Source: Polaribacter sp.
GTDB lineage: Bacteria; Bacteroidota; Bacteroidia; Flavobacteriales; Flavobacteriaceae
Reading direction: 5' to 3'
Assembly: GCA_020631275.1 (NCBI GenBank)
Contig: JAHDHO010000008.1
Span: 1 to 34,157, forward strand
Length of the DNA: 34,157 nucleotides
Of the stretch, positions 26,367 through 34,157 are shown piece after piece. A model generated the notes under the pieces. It worked only from the letters and a program-made list of their open reading frames with translations, was not told the origin of the DNA and did not search any database. Made by a program: the position numbers and the translations under genes. Within the stretch, counting starts at the first letter, position 1, and every line of letters starts with the position of its first letter.

Positions 26367-29300
26367 ATGCAATATAATCATCAAGAAATAGAAGAAAATT
26401 GGCAAAAGTTTTGGGCAGAAAACGAAACTTTTAAAGCCGAAAATAATTCTGAAAAACCAAAATATTACGTGTTAGATATGTTTCCTTATCCGTCTGGTGC
26501 AGGTTTACATGTTGGGCATCCTTTAGGCTATATTGCAAGTGATATTTATGCACGTTACAAGCGTCATAAAGGTTTTAATGTTTTGCATCCGCAAGGGTAT
26601 GATTCTTTTGGTTTGCCTGCAGAACAATATGCAATACAAACAGGGCAACACCCTGCAAAAACTACAGAGGCAAATATTGCAACGTACAGAAAACAATTAG
26701 ATAAAATTGGTTTTTCTTTCGATTGGAGCAGAGAAGTAAGAACTTCTAGTCCAGGATATTATAAATGGACGCAGTCTATTTTTATTGAGTTATTTAATTC
26801 TTGGTATAATAAAGACTCTGATAAAGCAGAAGATATTTCTAGCTTAGAAAAAATCTTTAATAAAGAAGGAAACGCAAATGTAAACGCTGTTTCTGATGAA
26901 GATATCGCTATTTTTTCTGCGGATGAATGGAAAGGGTATTCAGTTAAAGAACAAGAAGAAATTTTATTACAATATCGTTTAACTTTTTTATCGGATACAG
27001 AAGTAAACTGGTGTCCGGCATTAGGAACTGTTTTAGCAAATGATGAAATTGTAAACGGAGTATCAGAAAGAGGAAGTCATCCGGTAGTTCGTAAAAAAAT
27101 GACACAATGGTCTATGCGAATTTCTGCTTATGCACAACGTTTGTTAGACGGCTTAGAAAAAATTGATTGGCCACAACCTTTAAAAGATTCTCAAACCAAT
27201 TGGATTGGGCGCTCGCAAGGTGCAATGGTAACTTTTAAAGTAGAAGAAACTGCCGCAAATACTTCATCAGAAGTAAAACTATCTTACAAAGAATTAGAAG
27301 ATTTAAAAGAAGTTCGATTAAACTTAACTAAAGCAGAAACTATACTTTGGAATGAGTTAAAGAACAAAAAAGGAGCATCAAAATTTAGAAAAAAGTATAC
27401 AATTGGTACTTTTATGGTAGATTTTGCATGTATTGCTAAAAACTTAATTGTAGAGTTTTCTGGTAAAGAAGATGAAGCTGAAAGAACAACTTATTTTAAT
27501 AACGAAGGTTTTAATGTAATTCGTTTTACAAATGAAGAGGTTTTAGAAAATGTTATAAAAGTTGTATCAGAAATAAATACAGCAATTCAGTTTCCAAAAG
27601 AAATAGAAAAAATAACTGAAAAAGAAGTTGTTAAAGAGAAAAGCGACTATAAAATTGATGTTTTTACCACAAGACCAGATACCATTTATGGTGTAAGCTT
27701 TATGACGTTGGCGCCAGAGCACGAATTGGTCTCTAAAATTACAACAGCTGCACAAAAAGCAGAGGTAGAGGCCTATATTGCTGCAACAGCAAAAAGATCT
27801 GAACGAGATAGAATGGCAGATGTAAAAACCATTTCTGGTGCATTTACAGGTGCGTATGCTATACACCCTTTTTCTGGTGAAAAGGTTCAAATTTGGATTG
27901 GAGATTATGTGTTAGCAAGTTACGGTACAGGAGCAGTAATGGCGGTTCCTTGCGGAGATCAACGCGATTATGATTTTGCAAAACATTTTGGTATTCCAAT
28001 TCCTAATATTTTCGAAGGCGTAGATATTTCTAAAGAAGCACACACAGATAAAGAAGGAACTGTAATTGCAAATTCAGACTTTTTATCAGGATTAAAATAT
28101 AAAAAAGCACTAAAACTTGCCATTTATGAAATGGAAAAAAGAGGTTTTGGTTATGGTAAAATAAATTACAGATTAAGAGACGCGGTTTTTAGTAGACAAC
28201 GTTATTGGGGAGAACCTTTTCCGGTTTATTATAAAGACGGAATGCCACAAATGATAGATGAAAAACATTTACCAATTGTGTTGCCAGAAGTAGAAAAATA
28301 TTTACCAACAGAAGATGGTAAACCACCATTAGGAAATGCAACAGAATGGGCATGGGATTCTCGTGCTAAAAAAGTAGTTTCTAATGATAAATTAAAGAAC
28401 AAAACAGTATTTCCTTTAGAATTAAACACAATGCCTGGGTGGGCAGGAAGTTCTTGGTACTTTAACCGCTATATGGACGCTTCTAATACAGAAGAATTTG
28501 CAAGCAAAGAAGCTTTAAATTACTGGAAAGAAGTAGATTTATATATTGGTGGTTCTGAGCACGCAACAGGGCATTTATTGTATGCTCGTTTTTGGCAAAA
28601 ATTCTTGTTTGATAAAGGAATTGTACCTGTAGATGAGTTTGCTAAAAAGCTAATAAATCAAGGGATGATTTTAGGTACTTCTGCATTTGTTTACAAAGCG
28701 ACTCCGTTTGTAAAAAATGGTTGCGCAATAGATAAATCTAATGATGATGTTATCGAGAAAATTCCAACGGTTTTTGTTTCTAAAAACTTATTTACTTCTG
28801 ATGACGAATTTGAAACTGTTGTTAAAAATTATTTATTAGATAATGGTTTACTAAATCCTAATTATGCAGATTTAGTAATGATTGTTAAAACACCTTTACA
28901 TGCAGATGTATCTTTGGTAAATGCTTCGGATGATTTAGATATCGAAGGATTTAAAGAACATCCTCTAAATGCAGAATATAAAAATGCGGCGTTTATTTTA
29001 GAAGAAGGGGTTTATAAAGTTGGGCGTGAAGTAGAAAAAATGTCTAAATCTAAATACAATGTTGTGAATCCTGATGATATTGTAAAAGAATATGGTGCAG
29101 ATTCATTGCGTTTGTTCGAAATGTTTTTAGGACCTTTAGAGCAAGCAAAACCATGGAAAACTTCGGGTATTTCTGGTGTGTCTTCGTTTTTAAAGAAACT
29201 TTGGAAACTTTATTTTAATGGCGAAGAGTTTTCTGTTTCTGATGAAAAAGCTACAAAAGAAGAATTAAAAACATTACACAAAACAATTAAGAAAGTAGAA

Positions 29301-29717
29301 GAAGATATAGAGAATTTCTCTTTTAACACTTCTGTTTCTACTTTTATGATTGCTGTAAACGAGTTAACAACACTAAAGTGTAACAAGCGTGAAATCTTAG
29401 AACCTTTATTGGTTTTATTATCGCCTTATGCACCACATATTTCAGAAGAATTATGGAGCAAATTAGGTAATAAAGAATCTATATCTACAGCAGCTTTTCC
29501 TGTTTTTGATGCAAAACATTTAGTAGAAAGTGCAAAAAATTACCCTATTTCGTTTAACGGTAAAATGCGTTTTACTTTAGAGCTTCCTTTAGATTTATCT
29601 AAAGAAGAAATCGAGAAAACAGTAATGGAGCACGAAAAAACAATAGCACAGTTAGATGGTAGAACTCCTAAAAAAGTTATTATTGTACCAGGTAAAATTG
29701 TAAATATTGTAGGTTAA
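26367..29717 (+). CDS. leuS: Leucyl-tRNA synthetase with internal DUF559 insertion
   Basis: HIGH-type PYPSGAGLHVGH, VNWCPALGTVLANDEIVNG, TTRPDTIYG, GTGAVMAVPCGDQRDYDFA, KMSKSKYNVVNPDDIV; extra ~130 aa at residues ~295-427. Confidence 0.95.
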   Translation: MQYNHQEIEENWQKFWAENETFKAENNSEKPKYYVLDMFPYPSGAGLHVGHPLGYIASDIYARYKRHKGFNVLHPQGYDSFGLPAEQYAIQTGQHPAKTTEANIATYRKQLDKIGFSFDWSREVRTSSPGYYKWTQSIFIELFNSWYNKDSDKAEDISSLEKIFNKEGNANVNAVSDEDIAIFSADEWKGYSVKEQEEILLQYRLTFLSDTEVNWCPALGTVLANDEIVNGVSERGSHPVVRKKMTQWSMRISAYAQRLLDGLEKIDWPQPLKDSQTNWIGRSQGAMVTFKVEETAANTSSEVKLSYKELEDLKEVRLNLTKAETILWNELKNKKGASKFRKKYTIGTFMVDFACIAKNLIVEFSGKEDEAERTTYFNNEGFNVIRFTNEEVLENVIKVVSEINTAIQFPKEIEKITEKEVVKEKSDYKIDVFTTRPDTIYGVSFMTLAPEHELVSKITTAAQKAEVEAYIAATAKRSERDRMADVKTISGAFTGAYAIHPFSGEKVQIWIGDYVLASYGTGAVMAVPCGDQRDYDFAKHFGIPIPNIFEGVDISKEAHTDKEGTVIANSDFLSGLKYKKALKLAIYEMEKRGFGYGKINYRLRDAVFSRQRYWGEPFPVYYKDGMPQMIDEKHLPIVLPEVEKYLPTEDGKPPLGNATEWAWDSRAKKVVSNDKLKNKTVFPLELNTMPGWAGSSWYFNRYMDASNTEEFASKEALNYWKEVDLYIGGSEHATGHLLYARFWQKFLFDKGIVPVDEFAKKLINQGMILGTSAFVYKATPFVKNGCAIDKSNDDVIEKIPTVFVSKNLFTSDDEFETVVKNYLLDNGLLNPNYADLVMIVKTPLHADVSLVNASDDLDIEGFKEHPLNAEYKNAAFILEEGVYKVGREVEKMSKSKYNVVNPDDIVKEYGADSLRLFEMFLGPLEQAKPWKTSGISGVSSFLKKLWKLYFNGEEFSVSDEKATKEELKTLHKTIKKVEEDIENFSFNTSVSTFMIAVNELTTLKCNKREILEPLLVLLSPYAPHISEELWSKLGNKESISTAAFPVFDAKHLVESAKNYPISFNGKMRFTLELPLDLSKEEIEKTVMEHEKTIAQLDGRTPKKVIIVPGKIVNIVG
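27291..27590 (+). other. DUF559-like (Vsr/PD-(D/E)XK-fold) domain inside leuS
   Basis: LEDLKEVRLNLTKAETILWNELKNKKGASKFRKKYTIGTFMVDFACIAKNLIVEFSGKEDEAERTTYFNNEGFNVIRFTNEEVLENVIKVVSEINTAIQ follows the DUF559 pattern RxxxTxAExxLWxxLxxxxxxxxKFRRQxxIGxYxxDFxCxxxxLxxExDGxxH...GxxVxRFxNxxVxxN. Confidence 0.85.
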
Positions 29718-29736
29718 TAAAACAATATAAAATCTT

Positions 29737-29787
29737 AAAAAGTAAGGAATTTAATATTTTTAAATATTGAATTCCTTACTTTTTTTT
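29737..29787 (+). terminator. Long inverted repeat/terminator after leuS
   Basis: AAAAAGTAAGGAATTtAATATT-ttta-AATATTgAATTCCTTACTTTTT. Confidence 0.75.
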
Positions 29788-29808
29788 AAATCTGATGTAA
29801 GAATAATT

Positions 29809-30066
29809 ATGAACGCTTTTTTTGAAATTATTGGTTTGTTAGCAGCGTTACTAACTACCATATCTTTTTTACCACAAGTATATAAAACATGGCAAACCAA
29901 AGATACTTCTGGTTTGTCTTTAACAATGTTTATTGTGTTTTTTTTAGGTATCATTTTATGGCTTATTTACGGTATTTATTTAAATAGTTTACCCATGATT
30001 TTAGCCAATACAATTACAGCAGTTTCTTCTATGTATTTAATAATTATGAAGTTGAAGCATAAATAG
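29809..30066 (+). CDS. SemiSWEET / PQ-loop family transporter
   Basis: 85 aa, three hydrophobic segments, LTTISFLPQVYKTWQTKDTSGLSLTMFIVFFLGIILWLIYGI. Confidence 0.9.
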   Translation: MNAFFEIIGLLAALLTTISFLPQVYKTWQTKDTSGLSLTMFIVFFLGIILWLIYGIYLNSLPMILANTITAVSSMYLIIMKLKHK

Positions 30067-30093
30067 AGAATATGTTTTTGATGTGAAATTGAT

Positions 30094-30125
30094 AAAGCCA
30101 CTACAGTATTTGTAGTGGCTTTTTA
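30094..30125 (+). terminator. Rho-independent terminator
   Basis: AAAGCCACTACA-gtatt-TGTAGTGGCTTTTT. Confidence 0.8.
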
Positions 30126-30160
30126 TTTAACTATCTTGTCCTTTCTAAAATAAACTTCAA

Positions 30161-30625
30161 ATGAAAACAAATTATTTCTTCTGTATATTGATTTTTGGAA
30201 TGCTTTTTGGTAACTGTAAACGAGAAGAATCCTTAGAAAAATACATGGCAAAAAGTTGGGAAACTACTTATTTAAAAATAGAAATGCCAACTTTTGAAAA
30301 TACAGATTCTTTAAATGTTTTTGAAGATAAGTTTGATAATAACCCAATACAAGTAGCACAGTCTAAGTACAATTTAGATGGTACTTTTACAGCTTGGTTT
30401 TTAACTAATTCTAATCAGAAAATATTAGAAACCGATGGTACCTGGAATGTGGTTGGAGACTCTTTAAAAGTTTCTTTTTTTTATAATAATAAAGAGATGA
30501 AGGTAGCTTATAAAATTACAAAAACAGAAGAAGGGTTTAAAGGCGAAAGTAAATATGATTGGGATAATGATGGTATTGCAGATGATCTTTTAACAATGAA
30601 AACGAAAGAAATTAAAAACGAATAA
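30161..30625 (+). CDS. Lipoprotein of unknown function
   Basis: Lipobox-like GMLFGNC; lipocalin-like predicted beta-rich body; no recognised family. Confidence 0.7.
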   Translation: MKTNYFFCILIFGMLFGNCKREESLEKYMAKSWETTYLKIEMPTFENTDSLNVFEDKFDNNPIQVAQSKYNLDGTFTAWFLTNSNQKILETDGTWNVVGDSLKVSFFYNNKEMKVAYKITKTEEGFKGESKYDWDNDGIADDLLTMKTKEIKNE

Positions 30626-30626
30626 T

Positions 30627-32084
30627 TTGAGTTTATTTAAAAACATATCTTTAAGAATACGTATTTTTTTATCGATGATTTTGTTAGTACTGTTGGCATC
30701 AGTATTAATTCTGGTTGTTACTGTTTATCAATATGACGAGCAAACAAAAGACTATAATATACAACGGTTTGAGCGTAAAGAAGCTATTGCAAAAAAAACA
30801 ATTGAATTAGAACTTACAAATAAAACTACATATGCTGTAAAAACAGAAAACCTCTCAAAAATTTTTCAGAATAGAATTTACGAAATTTCATCTATTAACA
30901 AATTAAACATTACAATTTATGATTTAGAGGGTAAGTTGTTAAAAACCTCTTTTGGTAATGCTTTCGAAAAGATAGACAATACGCCTTTAACAGATTTTAT
31001 TGTTACTGAATTGGCCCAAAATTCTAATCACAGAATTTTTAAAAATAAACAAATTGACGGCACAGGGTATCAAACATCATACTCATATATTACAGATCCA
31101 AAATTTAAAAGAATTGGTATTTTAGAATTACAATTTACACAAGACAATTCAGAAATAGAACACGAGCTAAAAGAGTTTATTTACAGATTAAGTTTGGTGT
31201 ACGCTCTAATGTTTTTAGTGGCAATTTCTTTAGCTTATTTTTTATCTAGTTATATAACACGTTCTATTAAAACAATTTCAGACAAAATGCAGCAAACGCG
31301 TTTGAATGAAAGAAACGAGAAAATTATATTAAACAAAGCAAGTTCAGAGATTGAAGTTTTAGTTGCTGCGTATAATAATATGATCGATCAATTAGAAGAA
31401 AGTGCAGCAAAATTAGCAAAAAGTGAAAGAGAACAAGCTTGGAGGGAAATGGCAAAACAGGTAGCGCATGAAATAAAAAACCCGTTGACACCTATGCGAT
31501 TGTCTGTGCAAAGTTTCGAGAGAAAATTTAATCCGGAAGACGAAAATATAAAAGAGAAATTGGCGGAATATAGTCAGACTTTAATTCAACAAATAGATGT
31601 TATGAGTTCTATTGCATCTGCATTTTCTGACTTTGCAAAAATGCCTACTCAGAAAAAAGAAGAAATAGAAGTAATTAGTGTTGTTAAATTGGCGTTAGAC
31701 ATTTTTAACGAAAAATCGATAAAATATCTGCCAGAAAACAAAGAATTATATGCTTTTTTAGATAAAACTCAGTTAATTAGAATTGTAACTAATTTGGTTA
31801 AAAATGCGATTCAAGCGACAGAGAGTGAAGAAAACCCGTTAATACAAGTCGAGGTTTTAGAGCATCAGAATAAAATAAAGATTATTGTTTCTGATAACGG
31901 AAAAGGAATTTCTAATGATGTAAAAGATTTAATTTTCGAACCAAAATTTACCACAAAATCTAGCGGAATGGGATTAGGTTTGGCAATGATTAAAAACATA
32001 ATAGAAGCATACGATGGTAAAATATCTTTTACCTCTAAAGAAGGAGAAGGAACCGTTTTTACCGTAACCTTACCAAAGAAATAA
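30627..32084 (+). CDS. Membrane sensor histidine kinase with HAMP-like linker (NtrY-like)
   Basis: Two TMs; H-box AKQVAHEIKNPLTPMRLSVQ; N-box LVKNAIQAT; G-boxes VSDNGKGI, GMGLGLAMIKNI; TTG start 1 nt after upstream stop. Confidence 0.9.
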   Translation: MSLFKNISLRIRIFLSMILLVLLASVLILVVTVYQYDEQTKDYNIQRFERKEAIAKKTIELELTNKTTYAVKTENLSKIFQNRIYEISSINKLNITIYDLEGKLLKTSFGNAFEKIDNTPLTDFIVTELAQNSNHRIFKNKQIDGTGYQTSYSYITDPKFKRIGILELQFTQDNSEIEHELKEFIYRLSLVYALMFLVAISLAYFLSSYITRSIKTISDKMQQTRLNERNEKIILNKASSEIEVLVAAYNNMIDQLEESAAKLAKSEREQAWREMAKQVAHEIKNPLTPMRLSVQSFERKFNPEDENIKEKLAEYSQTLIQQIDVMSSIASAFSDFAKMPTQKKEEIEVISVVKLALDIFNEKSIKYLPENKELYAFLDKTQLIRIVTNLVKNAIQATESEENPLIQVEVLEHQNKIKIIVSDNGKGISNDVKDLIFEPKFTTKSSGMGLGLAMIKNIIEAYDGKISFTSKEGEGTVFTVTLPKK

Positions 32085-32119
32085 AGACAAATTACAATTT
32101 AATAATAAATATAATTTAC

Positions 32120-32902
32120 ATGAATTTTGATAATATATTAGTTGAAAAATCAGCAGCTTTAGCCAAAGTAATTATTAATAGGCCAAAAAAACTAAACGCA
32201 TTAAACAAGGCAACTATAGAAGAGTTGCACGAGGCTTTTAAAAGTTTAGATAAAGACGAGAGTATAAAAACAATTTTAGTAACAGGTAGCGGTGATAAGG
32301 CTTTTGTAGCAGGAGCAGATATTTCTGAATTCTCTGATTTTTCTGTAGAAGAAGGCGGTGGTTTGGCAAAAGCAGGACAAGAAATGCTATTCGATTTTGT
32401 AGAAAATTTAGCTACGCCTGTAATTGCGGTAGTAAATGGTTTTGCACTTGGTGGTGGTTTAGAATTGGCAATGGCGTGTCATTTTAGAATTGCTTCTGAT
32501 AATGCTAAAATGGGATTGCCAGAAGTTTCTTTAGGTGTAATACCGGGTTATGGTGGTACACAACGTTTACCGCAATTGATTGGTAAAGGTAAAGCTATGG
32601 AAATGATTATGACTGCCGGTATGATATCTGCAGAAGAAGCAAAGCAAAATGGTTTGGTTAATTATGTCACTACACAAGAAGAATTAATGCCTTTAGCAGA
32701 AAAATTGGCATCTAAAATTTTAAGAAATTCATCTGTTGCAATAAGTGCAGCAATAAGTGCTGTAAATGCTAATTATAAAGATGGTGTAAATGGTTTTAAT
32801 ACAGAAATAGAAGCTTTTGGTAACTGTTTTGGTACAGAAGATTTTAAAGAAGGTACTACTGCTTTTTTAGAAAAAAGAAAAGCGAATTTTCCGGGAAAAT
32901 AA
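32120..32902 (+). CDS. Enoyl-CoA hydratase/isomerase family protein
   Basis: NRPKKLNALNKATIEEL, FVAGADISEF, NGFALGGGLELAMACHFRIAS, PEVSLGVIPGYGGTQRLPQLIG. Confidence 0.93.
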   Translation: MNFDNILVEKSAALAKVIINRPKKLNALNKATIEELHEAFKSLDKDESIKTILVTGSGDKAFVAGADISEFSDFSVEEGGGLAKAGQEMLFDFVENLATPVIAVVNGFALGGGLELAMACHFRIASDNAKMGLPEVSLGVIPGYGGTQRLPQLIGKGKAMEMIMTAGMISAEEAKQNGLVNYVTTQEELMPLAEKLASKILRNSSVAISAAISAVNANYKDGVNGFNTEIEAFGNCFGTEDFKEGTTAFLEKRKANFPGK

Positions 32903-32920
32903 TTTTAAAAAAATAGCATA

Positions 32921-32951
32921 AAAAAAGCGAACCAATCAAGGTTCGCTTTTT
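32921..32951. terminator. Bidirectional terminator
   Basis: AAAAAGCGAACC-aatcaa-GGTTCGCTTTTT. Confidence 0.8.
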
Positions 32952-32996
32952 GCATCAAATTATAGCAGTAATCTGATGAAACAATTAACTAAATTT

Positions 32997-33581
32997 TTAT
33001 AGATTAAAATCTTGTTCGTAAGATCTATTATCACTTTTTATAACCACTTTGTAGTCTCCTTTTATTTCTTTTGATACTTTATAAACTCTACTTAATACAT
33101 CTTCTGTATTTGTAACAGTTTCAGAAAAAATAATTTCGTTTTCGTAGTATAATTCTACTTTAACTGGCTCTTTGTCGAATGTAATTTTAGATACATAAAC
33201 TGTGTCGTCTTCTGCTCTAATTACTGGTTTAAAGATTGTTTTTTCGTCGTTAAAAGAAATTTCACCTTCGTTTACAGTAAAGTATTTTACTATTATTTCG
33301 AAATCTTTTTCTAATTCTGTAGTGTAATTTCCTTTTTCTAATTTAGATAAATCAAATATCTGAGAAAATGAACCTGTATTTTTAATTACCTGAGTATAAA
33401 TTACTGTTCCGTTTTCGTTCTTTATAGATAAAGTATGTCCCTTTTTTACAGTTCTATACTCTAATCTTACTCTCTTTCCTTTTACAACGTCTATAGAGTT
33501 ACTATTTACGTTTGCGTAGTTCATTAATGTTCCTAACATCATAACTACTACTACTAAGTACTTTTTAATTGTTGTTTTCAT
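32997..33581 (-). CDS. Secreted protein of unknown function
   Basis: Signal peptide MKTTIKKYLVVVVMMLGTLMNYANVNS; beta-rich body with two similar halves. Confidence 0.7.
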   Translation of the reverse strand: MKTTIKKYLVVVVMMLGTLMNYANVNSNSIDVVKGKRVRLEYRTVKKGHTLSIKNENGTVIYTQVIKNTGSFSQIFDLSKLEKGNYTTELEKDFEIIVKYFTVNEGEISFNDEKTIFKPVIRAEDDTVYVSKITFDKEPVKVELYYENEIIFSETVTNTEDVLSRVYKVSKEIKGDYKVVIKSDNRSYEQDFNL

Positions 33582-33610
33582 TGTTTTTCATTTAATGATT
33601 ATTAACACTA

Positions 33611-33618
33611 CAAATGTA
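33611..33618 (-). promoter_or_regulatory. -7 box TACATTTG for the secreted protein gene
   Basis: TAnnTTTG match upstream of ATG 33581. Confidence 0.4.
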
Positions 33619-33784
33619 TGGCGGTTTTACAACCCCAAAAACATCAAAATTGATTAATATATATGCTAAATTATCATCACAAATACCGACTATTTCGTTG
33701 TAGGTTAATTTAGTATACAATAAAGTTAATTTTATATATTTTATTACATTTAAGTGTTGTAATTTTGTAGCTTAAATTATTTAA

Positions 33785-34157
33785 ATGAAAACAAAACCTA
33801 CTTTAGAAAAAATTACGCCAAGTTTTGGTAGTTCTTTGTTGGTTAAAAAACACGTACAGTTTTTAAAGGAGAATAAAGCATTTTGGCATTTTCATCCAGA
33901 AATAGAAATTGTATACGTTAATAAAGGAAAAGGTAAAAGACATATTGGTAACCATATAAGTTATTTTAATAATAGTCAATTAGTACTTATAGGTTCTAAT
34001 TTGCCACATTTAGGTTTTACAGATCGATTAACTACAAATGGTTCTGAAACCTTAATACAGTTTAAGCCAGATTTTTTAGGAGCAGAATTTTTTAAGAGAA
34101 ATGATTGCCATTGATCAATTATTTGAGCGTGCAAAAAAAGGAATACGTTTTAATATT
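33785..34157 (+). pseudogene. AraC-family regulator N-terminal cupin region, apparent frameshift near 34088-34095, truncated by window end
   Basis: AFWHFHPEIEIVYVNKGKGKRHIGNHISYF...FLGAEFF; coding continues in +1 frame as REMIAIDQLFERAKKGIRFNI. Confidence 0.65.

Noticed and set aside
27567-27890. 107-aa minus-strand ORF inside leuS
   Set aside because: Antisense to a clearly conserved coding frame; Phe/Cys-rich low-complexity translation typical of a shadow ORF.
28700-29030. Extra segment before KMSKS in LeuRS as a second novel insertion
   Set aside because: A leucine-specific/Bacteroidetes-type insertion before KMSKS is expected in bacterial LeuRS; not clearly unusual without alignment.
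1-34157. CRISPR arrays, tRNA/rRNA genes, prophage or transposon signatures, defence islands
   Set aside because: No regularly spaced repeats, tRNA-like cloverleaf, transposase or integrase motifs noticed on reading; apart from the LeuRS insert the window looks like stable core chromosome.

Overview
AT-rich chromosomal segment that looks like a marine Flavobacteriaceae (Bacteroidota): T9SS-type C-terminal domain, TAnnTTTG -7 promoter boxes, Polaribacter/Tenacibaculum-like proteins. Most of it is housekeeping: the nrdA 3' end, dgt, dxs, tadA, a GGR-like oxidoreductase, an S9 peptidase, a BI-1 protein, umuC/umuD, a MocR regulator divergent from a TonB receptor, a cupin/JmjC-like protein, rseP, SCO1, feoA-feoB-Feo-associated Cys-rich peptide, DUF2911, leuS, SemiSWEET, a lipoprotein + histidine kinase pair, enoyl-CoA hydratase, and a truncated/frameshifted AraC-like regulator. 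The observations most worth following up are: (1) leucyl-tRNA synthetase with an in-frame DUF559 (Vsr/PD-(D/E)XK-like nuclease fold) domain in the first beta-hairpin of the CP1 editing domain, with an apparently degraded active site; (2) a tightly packed operon of three divergent DUF2975 membrane proteins plus a YozG-like HTH, where all three membrane proteins share an identical QENDLTI tail encoded by a 23-bp near-identical DNA repeat; (3) a 51-aa two-CxxC basic zinc-ribbon gene missing from the ORF track; (4) a 17-bp perfect palindrome filling the spacer of a textbook Bacteroidetes promoter in front of feoAB. No tRNA, rRNA, CRISPR or mobile element was seen. No database search was possible, so novelty is not established for any of these.
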